A stretch of 14,256 nt of DNA from Pseudomonadota bacterium (GTDB lineage: Bacteria > Pseudomonadota > Alphaproteobacteria > UBA9655): the NCBI GenBank assembly GCA_021809225.1, contig JAKBAL010000009.1, positions 1-14,256 of the forward strand, given 5' to 3'. Below the pieces are notes generated by a model that was given only the letters and a program-made list of their open reading frames with translations, ran no database searches and had not been told where the DNA came from. Positions 1 to 6,435 of the stretch are shown here, in pieces (position 1 is the first letter of the stretch; every line of letters starts with the position of its first letter). The translations under genes and the position numbers were made by a program.

Positions 1-1248
1 GTTCTTGCAGAATCTCTTATTCAACCTAAAGGGGGGAATAGTGATCCTTTCTGGGATAGAGCTAGCCGAGCTCTCTTAAAAACAGCTTTACGAAAATATG
101 CTTATAACAAGAAAAACAATATAGGAGAGCTGACAACTTTTCTTATGACTTCTTCGAACCAAGAGTTTGAGCAATTCTTTAAAGGGACAGAAGCCGCAAG
201 CTTTGCTTCTTCAAGCAATACAAAAACAACCCATTCCATCCGTAGTGTCCTCTCTTCTCAGATTGAAGGGTTTCGTCATTTAGAATCGTCAGATCCAAAA
301 AAGAAAGATAACAAAGAGAAAAAAGACAACAAAAATAGCCAAGACAATGAAGAAGTTGAATCAAGTAACAACCATAAGAACCAAGGAGAATGTAAAAATT
401 CCAAAGATTCAGATATCTCAGCGCAACAAATTCCTATGTATCCTCATCATTCACCCAATCAACCGGTCTCACCAGGAGGAAAAGAAAAGACAGAAGAAAA
501 GACAGAGCCAAGTTTTTCCATTCGCAAATGGATTAATGGAGAAAAACAAGAGGTAGGAACCCAGAAGAACAATGGAGGGGGGTGGCTCTTTATTACGGCC
601 CGTGCTGACCAAAGACAAAGCTTAACCCCTCTTATCTCAGCGTGGATGGATATTGCCATCAATGCATTGATGGTTCTTCCAGAGGATTATTCAAGGCGCC
701 TTTGGTTTATCTTGGACGAACTTGCTGCTCTACAGAACCTTCCTTCCCTCCAACGCGGTCTTGCAGAAGGGCGCAAATATGGAGGTTGTTTCTTGGCAGG
801 ATTTCAAAGTAAGCCTCAATTAGAGGACATTTATGGACGGTCGGCAGCTGAGACTATGCTTGATCTTTTTAATACAAAGGTCTTTTTTAGATGTACTGAA
901 CCTTCAACTCAAGCCTGGATCTCAAAAGTATTGGGGGATAAGGAAGAAACCGAACCTCAAGAAAACATTTCTTATGGAGCTAACAGCACACGAGATGGGG
1001 TGTCTCTTAGCCGCCAAACTCGCCAGAAACCCCTTATTCTCCCCACAGAATTTTCTCAACTGCAAGACCTGGAGTGCTATGTCAAATTGCCGGGAGATTA
1101 CCCATGTACCAAGCTTCAGATGACTTATCAAACTGCGGTTTTGCATATTCCACCATTCCTGCTAAAGCCAGAAAAAAAGAGAGAATACCCCGCTTATGAA
1201 GAACAAGTAGAGACAGAACAAGTTCCTCAAGAAGACAAAGAGTATTAA
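1..1248 (+). CDS. traD: Type IV conjugative coupling protein TraD (F-type), 3' part
   Basis: Coupling ATPase that links the relaxosome to an F-like type IV secretion channel at the inner membrane. The frame is open from base 1, so the start, the membrane domain and Walker A lie to the left; 415 residues are visible. They show DPFW (residues 15-18) and GTEAAS (62-67), family-typical stretches of the ATPase domain, then FITARADQ (197-204), the Walker B-like LWFILDELAAL (about 236-246), and the closing LPGDYPCTKLQMTY pattern. Residues about 97-170 form a Lys/Asn/Asp/Glu-rich linker, then a Pro/His-rich one, splitting the domain at a place where I recall no such insert in F TraD. The C-terminus is acidic. 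The gene belongs to an integrated element together with the integrase at 2003-3160. The family call is firm; intactness cannot be judged because the 5' end is missing. Confidence 0.9.
   Translation, partial: VLAESLIQPKGGNSDPFWDRASRALLKTALRKYAYNKKNNIGELTTFLMTSSNQEFEQFFKGTEAASFASSSNTKTTHSIRSVLSSQIEGFRHLESSDPKKKDNKEKKDNKNSQDNEEVESSNNHKNQGECKNSKDSDISAQQIPMYPHHSPNQPVSPGGKEKTEEKTEPSFSIRKWINGEKQEVGTQKNNGGGWLFITARADQRQSLTPLISAWMDIAINALMVLPEDYSRRLWFILDELAALQNLPSLQRGLAEGRKYGGCFLAGFQSKPQLEDIYGRSAAETMLDLFNTKVFFRCTEPSTQAWISKVLGDKEETEPQENISYGANSTRDGVSLSRQTRQKPLILPTEFSQLQDLECYVKLPGDYPCTKLQMTYQTAVLHIPPFLLKPEKKREYPAYEEQVETEQVPQEDKEY
484..507 (+). repeat. 12-bp tandem repeat (two copies) inside the traD linker
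   Basis: gaaaagacagaa at 484-495 is followed directly by gaaaagacagag at 496-507. It encodes the repeated EKTE of the hydrophilic TraD linker. Being a multiple of three, it keeps the frame, which fits linker growth by slippage or duplication. Confidence 0.6.
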
Positions 1249-1265
1249 AGCTTCGGTGCTTTTTT
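1247..1265 (+). terminator. Weak intrinsic terminator after traD
   Basis: AAAGC (1247-1251) and GCTTT (1258-1262) form a 5-bp stem with a 6-nt loop containing TTCG, continued by more T to 1265. It starts within the traD stop codon. The stem is short and AT-rich, so strength is doubtful. Read on the minus strand it could also serve the convergent gene ending at 1285, though the T-tract there is poorer. Confidence 0.4.
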
Positions 1266-1284
1266 CCACTCCTCCCAAATTTTT

Positions 1285-1962
1285 TCAAATCTTGTCCTCT
1301 TCTCCTTGGTCATGGAATTGGGCGTTTGGTCCAAGAATTTGAGCAAGCTCTTGATTGGCTTTTTTCGCTTCATTTTGACAAAACTCACAAAGCTTCCCCC
1401 ACTGCTCATTTTCCTTTTGAAAACGGAGAATTTCATTGTTTTTTTTGAAAAAGTCATCGCTGTTTTCAATCGCCTGATCAAAAGCTTTCGAGACATCCGG
1501 ATCTTCAAAAGGATTTTTAATTCGCGTAAATTCTCGAATAACTCTTCTTCTTGCTGTATTACATGTATTTGCAATAGTTGAAACAGTTTTGACTTTTCGT
1601 TCTAAGTTTTTCTGATCTAATTCGTTATCGGCATATAAGTTCAATGTCTCTATAAGACCTTTAAAAATCTCTTGCCGTTTATTAATAGAACGTTGGCAAA
1701 TTGCCATGTATGTCACTATATCCTGCATAGGAAGCAAAACGGTTTGTTGTGAGCTATTGACGTACTCAATTTTTGAGCCTGCTCCTCTGATTGAAAATAT
1801 GACGAATAAGACGATAAGAAGAAATATAATTGCCCCTATGATAAGCCCTGCCCATTCTTTAACTACTTTTCCCCACACCCACAGTTTACCAGGGAAGTTG
1901 TAATCTCCCTTTACGATATCGAGCATCTCTCGCAGTGAATCTTGTTTCTGACGTTTGTTCAT
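1285..1962 (-). CDS. Single-TM hypothetical protein of the integrated element
   Basis: A 225-residue protein of no family I can name with confidence. It has a basic and polar N-terminus (1-36), one strong membrane segment at about 37-58, and a long charged, probably helical or coiled-coil C-terminal part. Topology is most likely a cytoplasmic N-terminus with the bulk outside, by the positive-inside rule. Residues 95-114 (KRQEIF, then LIETLNLYADNE) recall the KRRxDLIPNLVxTVKGYAxHE signature of LemA membrane proteins, and the N-terminal TM followed by helices also fits LemA; the match is partial and the rest does not clearly align. A plausible ribosome-binding site (AGGAA) precedes the ATG. It lies 40 bases after the integrase stop on the same strand, so the two may be co-transcribed, and it converges on traD. 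A role in element maintenance or conjugation is only a guess. Confidence 0.7.
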   Translation of the reverse strand: MNKRQKQDSLREMLDIVKGDYNFPGKLWVWGKVVKEWAGLIIGAIIFLLIVLFVIFSIRGAGSKIEYVNSSQQTVLLPMQDIVTYMAICQRSINKRQEIFKGLIETLNLYADNELDQKNLERKVKTVSTIANTCNTARRRVIREFTRIKNPFEDPDVSKAFDQAIENSDDFFKKNNEILRFQKENEQWGKLCEFCQNEAKKANQELAQILGPNAQFHDQGEEDKI

Positions 1963-2002
1963 TTTACGTTCCTATGATATTTTATATCCCTAAAATAAAG
2001 CC

Positions 2003-3160
2003 TTATTCCCTGGCCATAAGCTGGTCAACCTTATTGCCAAAGACCTCCGTCGCTTTCCTTAAAGGTTCGTCTGCAAGGTGAGCATAACGTTGTGTAGTAG
2101 AGGCCTGGGTGTGACCTAAAAGCTTACCCACAATGCTTAAACTTAAGCCACTGGACACTAAGTGAGACGCATGAGTATGGCGCAAATCGTGAATACGGAC
2201 GTTTTCTAGATTTGCTTGTTTAAGGACGGTGGTCCAGAGCCTTTTAACTTCTTTCAAAGGTTCCCCCGCTTTTTTGCCAGGGAAAAGATAAGGTGAAGTT
2301 CCATCGCTTCTTTTTTTGAGTGTTTCTAAAAGAAGGAGAGCCTTATCTGAAAGAGGAAGGTGCTCTTTCTTCTTTTGTTTGGTCAAGTGGGCAGGTTTAA
2401 TCCAGAGCCCTTTTTCAAGGTCGAACTGATTCCACGTGGCCTGAAGCGCCTCTCCCTTACGAGCTCCCGTTAAAAGAAGGAACTTAAAAACATAAGCAGT
2501 GAAATTCCCGGAATGTTTATCAAGGACGCTCCAAAGTTGCTGGAGTTCCTCATCATTTAGCCAGCGATCGCGCTTCTCTTCCTGATACTTCTCAATCCCT
2601 TGGGCCGGGTTATCAGTCCTCCACCCCCAAGAAACGGCCAAAGAAAACATCTTAGATAAAAGAGCAACAACTCGATTAGCTTGGTAAGGGGTATCCTTAA
2701 GACGTAAGTGCAAGCCTTCAACATCTCGACGAGAAACGTGGGGTACTTTTAAAGAGCCTAAAGAGGGCATGATAATATTTCTAAGAAGCTTACCATCTTC
2801 TTTTAAGCTCTTTTCTCGCTTTTTCTGCCCATGCCTTTCGATATAATCCCGTGCAAGATCTTGCATACTAAAAAGGTTTTGGGCTTGTTGTTTACCTTGA
2901 GCAGGATCTTCTCCATGAGCAACACTTGCCAGGTGCTTGCGAGCTAAAGCTCTTGCTTCTTCTGTTGTAACTTGACCATGCACTCCGATTTTAAAACGTT
3001 TAACGACGCGATTTTGATTTCGGTATTGGATGCAATAGGTACGTCTTCCGCTCGGAAGGACAATCACCCCAAAGCCCTTGAGGCTTGTATCCCAATATTG
3101 AGATAGCTTATGGGGATCAGGTGTGATACTTTCTACAAAACGCTTGGTGATATTTGGCAT
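2003..3160 (-). CDS. Tyrosine-type site-specific integrase, P4-like
   Basis: This 385-residue recombinase would insert and excise the element at its attachment site. Residues 1-85 are the DUF4102-type arm-binding domain (SLKGFGVIVLPSGRRTY, ARALARKHL), about 95-185 the core-binding SAM-like domain, and 195-375 the catalytic domain. The active-site set is present: R234 (TGARKGE), probable Lys K261, H324 and R327 (HDLRH), H350 (LLGH) and nucleophile Y359 (QRYAHL). A strong Shine-Dalgarno, AAGGAGG, sits 5 bases before the ATG. The gene starts 185 bases from the 3' end of tRNA-Thr and reads away from it, the usual arrangement for tRNA-targeting elements. It looks intact and therefore potentially active. 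Confidence 0.95.
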   Translation of the reverse strand: MPNITKRFVESITPDPHKLSQYWDTSLKGFGVIVLPSGRRTYCIQYRNQNRVVKRFKIGVHGQVTTEEARALARKHLASVAHGEDPAQGKQQAQNLFSMQDLARDYIERHGQKKREKSLKEDGKLLRNIIMPSLGSLKVPHVSRRDVEGLHLRLKDTPYQANRVVALLSKMFSLAVSWGWRTDNPAQGIEKYQEEKRDRWLNDEELQQLWSVLDKHSGNFTAYVFKFLLLTGARKGEALQATWNQFDLEKGLWIKPAHLTKQKKKEHLPLSDKALLLLETLKKRSDGTSPYLFPGKKAGEPLKEVKRLWTTVLKQANLENVRIHDLRHTHASHLVSSGLSLSIVGKLLGHTQASTTQRYAHLADEPLRKATEVFGNKVDQLMARE

Positions 3161-3185
3161 AGAGGCCTCCTTAATTATCCTCCTT

Positions 3186-3214
3186 CTTATACCATCTTTT
3201 TAGATTATCATCAA
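3186..3214 (-). promoter_or_regulatory. Putative sigma70 promoter of the integrase
   Basis: On the minus strand, TTGATG (3214-3209) and TATAAG (3191-3186) are separated by exactly 17 bases. Transcription would start near 3179, just upstream of the AAGGAGG ribosome-binding site at 3172-3166. The -35 box lies within the first of three direct repeats, so repeat binding could repress the promoter. Confidence 0.55.
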
Positions 3215-3241
3215 GTTCTTTATCATCAAGCTATCATCAAC
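3205..3241. repeat. Three direct repeats, possible integrase-arm or operator sites
   Basis: TTATCATCAAG at 3205-3215 and 3220-3230 and CTATCATCAAC at 3231-3241 share the core TATCATCAA, with start spacings of 15 and 11 bases. They lie about 100 bases from the tRNA 3' end and overlap the integrase -35 box. This is where arm-type integrase sites, excisionase sites or an autoregulatory operator would be expected. The repeats are seen directly; the function is inferred. Confidence 0.6.
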
Positions 3242-3344
3242 ATAGGCTAATTTCGATCACTTTTTACCACGTTTTATCGACACAAACACACACCCTAAAA
3301 TCTCTAAAACTCAAGGGGAGCATTGGAGAAATGAGGAGAATCAA

Positions 3345-3372
3345 TGGTGCCGGATGTCGGAATCGAACCAAC
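3345..3372. other. Probable attachment-site core (3' end of tRNA-Thr)
   Basis: P4-type integrases commonly recombine within the T-arm and acceptor part of a tRNA gene and restore it. Here that part (3372 down to 3345) borders the integrase side of the element. No second copy of this stretch occurs in the window, so the other att site should lie left of base 1. The exact crossover point cannot be read from one junction. Confidence 0.4.
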
Positions 3373-3420
3373 GACCTACTGATTACAAATCAGTTGCTCT
3401 ACCAGCTGAGCTAATCCGGC
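3345..3420 (-). tRNA. tRNA-Thr (anticodon UGU)
   Basis: A complete 76-nt cloverleaf read on the minus strand. The acceptor stem is GCCGGAT/ATCCGGC, the D arm GCTC...GAGC, and the anticodon stem ACTGA/TCAGT holds loop TTTGTAA with anticodon TGT. The T arm is GTTGG TTCGATT CCGAC, the discriminator base is A, and the 3' CCA is encoded (3347-3345). Anticodon UGU reads ACN threonine codons, primarily ACA. It is intact despite the integrated element at its 3' end, as expected if integration restores the gene. No convincing terminator follows; the native one may have been displaced by the element. Confidence 0.96.
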
Positions 3421-3431
3421 TGTGTTTAAGG

Positions 3432-3460
3432 TTTATAACGTATATGGCATTCTAGGCCAA
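3432..3460 (-). promoter_or_regulatory. Putative promoter of tRNA-Thr
   Basis: On the minus strand, TTGGCC (3460-3455) and TATAAA (3437-3432) have a 17-base spacer. The -10 box ends 12 bases before the tRNA 5' end at 3420, so only a very short leader would need trimming. The -35 matches the consensus only partly. Confidence 0.45.
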
Positions 3461-3552
3461 GCCAAAAAGAAATTTGAGAGCAAAAGATATTTTTGTTAAA
3501 TTATAACCATTTAATGGACGGCATTTTCCAAACTTCATTAAAGACTGCCTCT

Positions 3553-3581
3553 TTGGACCAATAAAGTCATAAGATTAAATA
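3553..3581 (+). promoter_or_regulatory. Possible sdhE promoter
   Basis: TTGGAC (3553-3558), a 17-base spacer and TAAATA (3576-3581) lie 40 bases before the sdhE start. The surroundings are very AT-rich, so alternative -10 boxes such as TATAAA near 3596-3601 cannot be excluded. Confidence 0.35.
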
Positions 3582-3621
3582 AAAAATTAATTTACTATAA
3601 AAAATAAAGGTATCCCGTTTT

Positions 3622-3894
3622 ATGAAAAATATTGAGACCTTAAGAAAGCGCTTGCTCTATCAAAGTCAGCATCGAGGCATACGAGAGATGGACTTGCTTT
3701 TAGGAGGATTTGCTCACTCCTTTATAAGAGATATGGGCTTAATAGAGCTTCAGCAGTTTAAGGATCTTCTCGCTCTTCCTGATCAAGATCTTTGTCGATG
3801 GCTATTTGAACAACAGCCTCTCCCTCCCCAGATTTCCTTTAAACTAGGCGAGAGAATTAAAGCGTTTAGCCAAACGCTTACCAAACACATTTAG
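3622..3894 (+). CDS. sdhE: Succinate dehydrogenase flavin-insertion factor SdhE
   Basis: A 90-residue protein of the SdhE/YgfY/SdhAF2 (DUF339) family, which promotes covalent attachment of FAD to the succinate dehydrogenase flavoprotein in the cytoplasm. The diagnostic RGxxE motif is RGIRE (residues 19-23), followed by the usual MDLLLGGFA helix and a LPDQDLCRWLF stretch; length is typical. ATG at 3622 is preceded by AAAGG about 11 bases upstream, a weak site. In many alphaproteobacteria this gene lies between recG and mfd; here it stands alone between tRNA-Thr and pepP. Its 3' end overlaps the convergent pepP stop codon by four bases and contains an inverted repeat that may serve as the pepP terminator. 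Confidence 0.9.
   Translation: MKNIETLRKRLLYQSQHRGIREMDLLLGGFAHSFIRDMGLIELQQFKDLLALPDQDLCRWLFEQQPLPPQISFKLGERIKAFSQTLTKHI
3860..3879 (-). terminator. Likely intrinsic terminator of pepP, inside the sdhE coding end
   Basis: AAGCGTTT (3860-3867) and AAACGCTT (3872-3879) form a perfect 8-bp stem with the 4-base loop AGCC. On the minus strand it begins 11 bases after the pepP stop and is followed by TTTAATT, a modest U-rich tail. On the plus strand no T-tract follows, so it should act on the pepP transcript only. Confidence 0.5.
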
Positions 3895-5579
3895 CCTTCC
3901 TTCATAAGGGAAGACAGGACCTGATCAATCCTTTGATGATAGGCATTAATCCATGCCCTTTCCTTTTCAGTCAAAAGGGAATCTTCAATTAACTTTAAAT
4001 CAAAGGGCACAAGAGTAAGGGTTTCAAATCCGAGAAAGCCTTTAAAATCAGAAAGCTCAACGACCTTCACTAAACTTTCAATACGAATCCCATAGGCCCC
4101 TTCCTGATAATAACCAGGCTCATTAGAGAGAACCATGCCAGGCATTAAGGGAACAAAAGCCCCTCTTTTTGCAATACTTTGAGGTCCTTCATGAACACTA
4201 AGATAACTTCCCACGCCGTGGCCTGTCCCATGATCATAATCACATCCAATATCCCATAAAAATTGCCGAGCTAAAACATCTAACTGGGCTCCTGTGGTTC
4301 CCTGGGGGAAGTGAGCTGTGGCAAGGGCAAGATGACCTTTAAGAACGCGAGTATAGCGATCTTTTTGCTCAGGTGTTGGCTCTCCACAAGCTACCGTACG
4401 CGTCACATCCGTCGTGCCTGTCAAATATTGGCCACCGGAATCAAGCAGGTAGAGTCCTTCTTGCGTTAAAGGAAGACTAGAACCCGACGTCACTTGATAA
4501 TGGATAATGGCTCCATGAGAGCCAAATCCAGAGATTGTCCCAAAACTTAGATCTTGGAAGTGCTCCCCTTCTTTGCGAAATTCATATAATTTTTGAGCAG
4601 CAGAAAGTTCCGTTGTTTCACCTTGCAAAGGCTGTTTCTCTAGCCATTTAAGAAACCGACACACCGCCAAACCATCTTGAACATGGGCTTGTGCAGCCCC
4701 TTGAAGTTCAATCTCATTTTTAACGGCCTTTGGCAAAAGACAGGGATCTCTTTCTCTGCTGAGGAGCACTCCCGTTTTTTCGAGAGTTTGAAGGATAGCA
4801 ATAGGGGCTGTTTGCGGATCTAGTTGACAAGTGCCTTCGACATTTTTCAAATGGTCAAGCAGCCGATGAATGTCGATGGCTCGCCCATTCCCTTGTTGAA
4901 GATGATTGAAGACTTCACCATTTATTTTATTAAGATCAACGAAAAAATCGTAAGAACCATCTTTATGTAGCAAACACACACTTTGAACAACAGGGGTGTG
5001 TGGCACATCACGACTTCTAACATTTAGGAGCCATGCTATGGAATCACACGCTGTGATCAAAACATGATCAGCTTTAAGACTCGCACCTATTCGACGGCGT
5101 TTGCTCTCATCACTTTCTCCGGCATATTTCAAAGGATAAAGGCGAATAAAGTCTTGCGGAGGATTCGGCCGATTAATCCATAAGTTATCAATGGGATTTG
5201 CGGATAAGGGAACAAGTGATCGATGATAAGGTTGCAATTGAGTTTCTGTAAAAAGCCATGGATCGTAGCCAATTTTTTCGTCAGGCAAAAGGTTCTTTGA
5301 GATCCACTCAGAGGGAGTGCACTGAGTCATATTGTAAAGTTCATAAAATTCTGGGAGCTCTTCTTTAGCTTGTAATGTATACCGTCCATCGGTAAAGAAA
5401 ACTGCCTTCTTCTGAGTGAGGACGACAAAACCAGCTGATCCCGTAAAACCCGTTAACCATCTTAATCTTTCGGAATGGGGAGCAATATACTCCCCTTGAA
5501 ATTCATCTGTCCGTGGAATTAAGAGAGCAGAAAGCTCTTCTTTTTCCATAAAAATTCGAAGAGCTTTGACTTTATCCAT
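3891..5579 (-). CDS. pepP: Xaa-Pro aminopeptidase (M24B, aminopeptidase P family)
   Basis: A cytoplasmic dinuclear metallopeptidase that removes an N-terminal residue preceding proline. I start it at the ATG at 5579 (562 residues, MDKVKALRIF): homology-like sequence (LLIPRTDEFQGEY, GFTGSAG) begins right after it, whereas the 29 extra upstream codons lie wholly inside prmA. Residues 1-120 form the creatinase N domain, a second such domain follows, and the pita-bread M24 domain covers roughly 285-510. Metal ligands are D380 (LLDSGG), D391 (TTDVTRT), H454 (GTGHGVG), E487 (NEPGYY) and E501 (RIESL). A short C-terminal extension (FETLTLVPFD) is typical of the long, about 600-residue form. The start overlaps the prmA end by 8 bases with no good ribosome-binding site, suggesting translational coupling. 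Confidence 0.92.
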   Translation of the reverse strand: MDKVKALRIFMEKEELSALLIPRTDEFQGEYIAPHSERLRWLTGFTGSAGFVVLTQKKAVFFTDGRYTLQAKEELPEFYELYNMTQCTPSEWISKNLLPDEKIGYDPWLFTETQLQPYHRSLVPLSANPIDNLWINRPNPPQDFIRLYPLKYAGESDESKRRRIGASLKADHVLITACDSIAWLLNVRSRDVPHTPVVQSVCLLHKDGSYDFFVDLNKINGEVFNHLQQGNGRAIDIHRLLDHLKNVEGTCQLDPQTAPIAILQTLEKTGVLLSRERDPCLLPKAVKNEIELQGAAQAHVQDGLAVCRFLKWLEKQPLQGETTELSAAQKLYEFRKEGEHFQDLSFGTISGFGSHGAIIHYQVTSGSSLPLTQEGLYLLDSGGQYLTGTTDVTRTVACGEPTPEQKDRYTRVLKGHLALATAHFPQGTTGAQLDVLARQFLWDIGCDYDHGTGHGVGSYLSVHEGPQSIAKRGAFVPLMPGMVLSNEPGYYQEGAYGIRIESLVKVVELSDFKGFLGFETLTLVPFDLKLIEDSLLTEKERAWINAYHQRIDQVLSSLMKEG

Positions 5580-6435
5580 GACTGTCTTTTCGTAAGATGA
5601 GTGTTGACCAATCACCAATAAAAAGCTGATCGACAAATTTTGCCCCCACACTTCTATAGGAGTCAATCACATCTTCGGCTTGACGATTCAAAAGACCTGC
5701 AAGAACAACATAGCCGGCGGGCGCTAGAGCTTGGATCATACGACTTGCCATTTGACAGAGAGGACCGGCAAGAATATTGGCCGTAATAATATCAAAAGTT
5801 CTGTTATTAATGGCAGAAAATCCTTCACTGACTTGAGCTTGGACAAAAGCATCTAAATGATTCATCTTCGCATTTTCTTGAGTGACGCGCACAGCCTCAG
5901 GATCATTATCGCAAGCTAAAATCGGAACTCTCCATAACGACGCCATCCCTAGAGCCAAAATTCCAGATCCACACCCCATATCTAAAGGATGGCAAAAAGT
6001 CTGCTCCTTTGAAAGGAAGGTGAGCGCTTTGAGACATCCTTCCGTAGATTCATGCTGACCAGAACCAAAGGCTGTTGCGGCATCAATACATAACGGAAAA
6101 AGATCTTGGGGCAGTGGATCTTGAATGTGTGATCCATAAATATAAAATTGTCCAATGGTAAGAGGAGAAAAATCCCGATAAACAGCTGCAACCCAATCTT
6201 CTTCGGGAAGAAGGCCCGCTGTTAGGGTGGGAATGGAATGACCCCTCTGTTTAAAAAAGGATGAAACTTTCGCCATGATGGAAGTTTCCTGGGGGAACTC
6301 ATAAATCGCTTGAAACGTCCAGTTTTCAGGTTCTTTTTCATACCAACATGAAGAAAGTGCTTCTTCCTCTACATAAGAAGAAAGATCGTCTGCTAAACTG
6401 ACATCAAAAGGGCATTCTAATTGACCTAACTTCAT
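5572..6435 (-). CDS. prmA: Ribosomal protein L11 methyltransferase
   Basis: A 287-residue S-adenosylmethionine-dependent enzyme that methylates ribosomal protein L11 on amino groups. The N-terminal third (1-95) is the L11-recognition region. The catalytic part shows AFGSGQHEST (122-131, the family's FGTGxHxTT with small changes), motif I LDMGCGSGILALG (151-163), acidic D176 and D178 in the CDNDP loop, and the NIL-type motif ANILAGPL (219-226). Length is normal. Its ATG overlaps the uvrD stop as ATGA (4 bases) and its end overlaps pepP by 8 bases, so the three genes form a tightly coupled operon. It is not essential in E. coli. Confidence 0.93.
   Translation of the reverse strand: MKLGQLECPFDVSLADDLSSYVEEEALSSCWYEKEPENWTFQAIYEFPQETSIMAKVSSFFKQRGHSIPTLTAGLLPEEDWVAAVYRDFSPLTIGQFYIYGSHIQDPLPQDLFPLCIDAATAFGSGQHESTEGCLKALTFLSKEQTFCHPLDMGCGSGILALGMASLWRVPILACDNDPEAVRVTQENAKMNHLDAFVQAQVSEGFSAINNRTFDIITANILAGPLCQMASRMIQALAPAGYVVLAGLLNRQAEDVIDSYRSVGAKFVDQLFIGDWSTLILRKDSHG

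Noticed and set aside
1439..1446. Eight-base T run as another frameshift site
   Set aside because: The gene containing it (1285-1962) is open and continuous, so no shift is needed.
3301..3312. 12-base match tctctaaaactc also found at about 11639
   Set aside because: It is a short AT-rich match with unrelated flanks and no link to tRNA or mobile features; chance is sufficient.
5580..5666. 29-codon N-terminal extension of pepP
   Set aside because: It lies wholly inside prmA and reads as out-of-frame prmA sequence; family-like sequence begins at the ATG at 5579.
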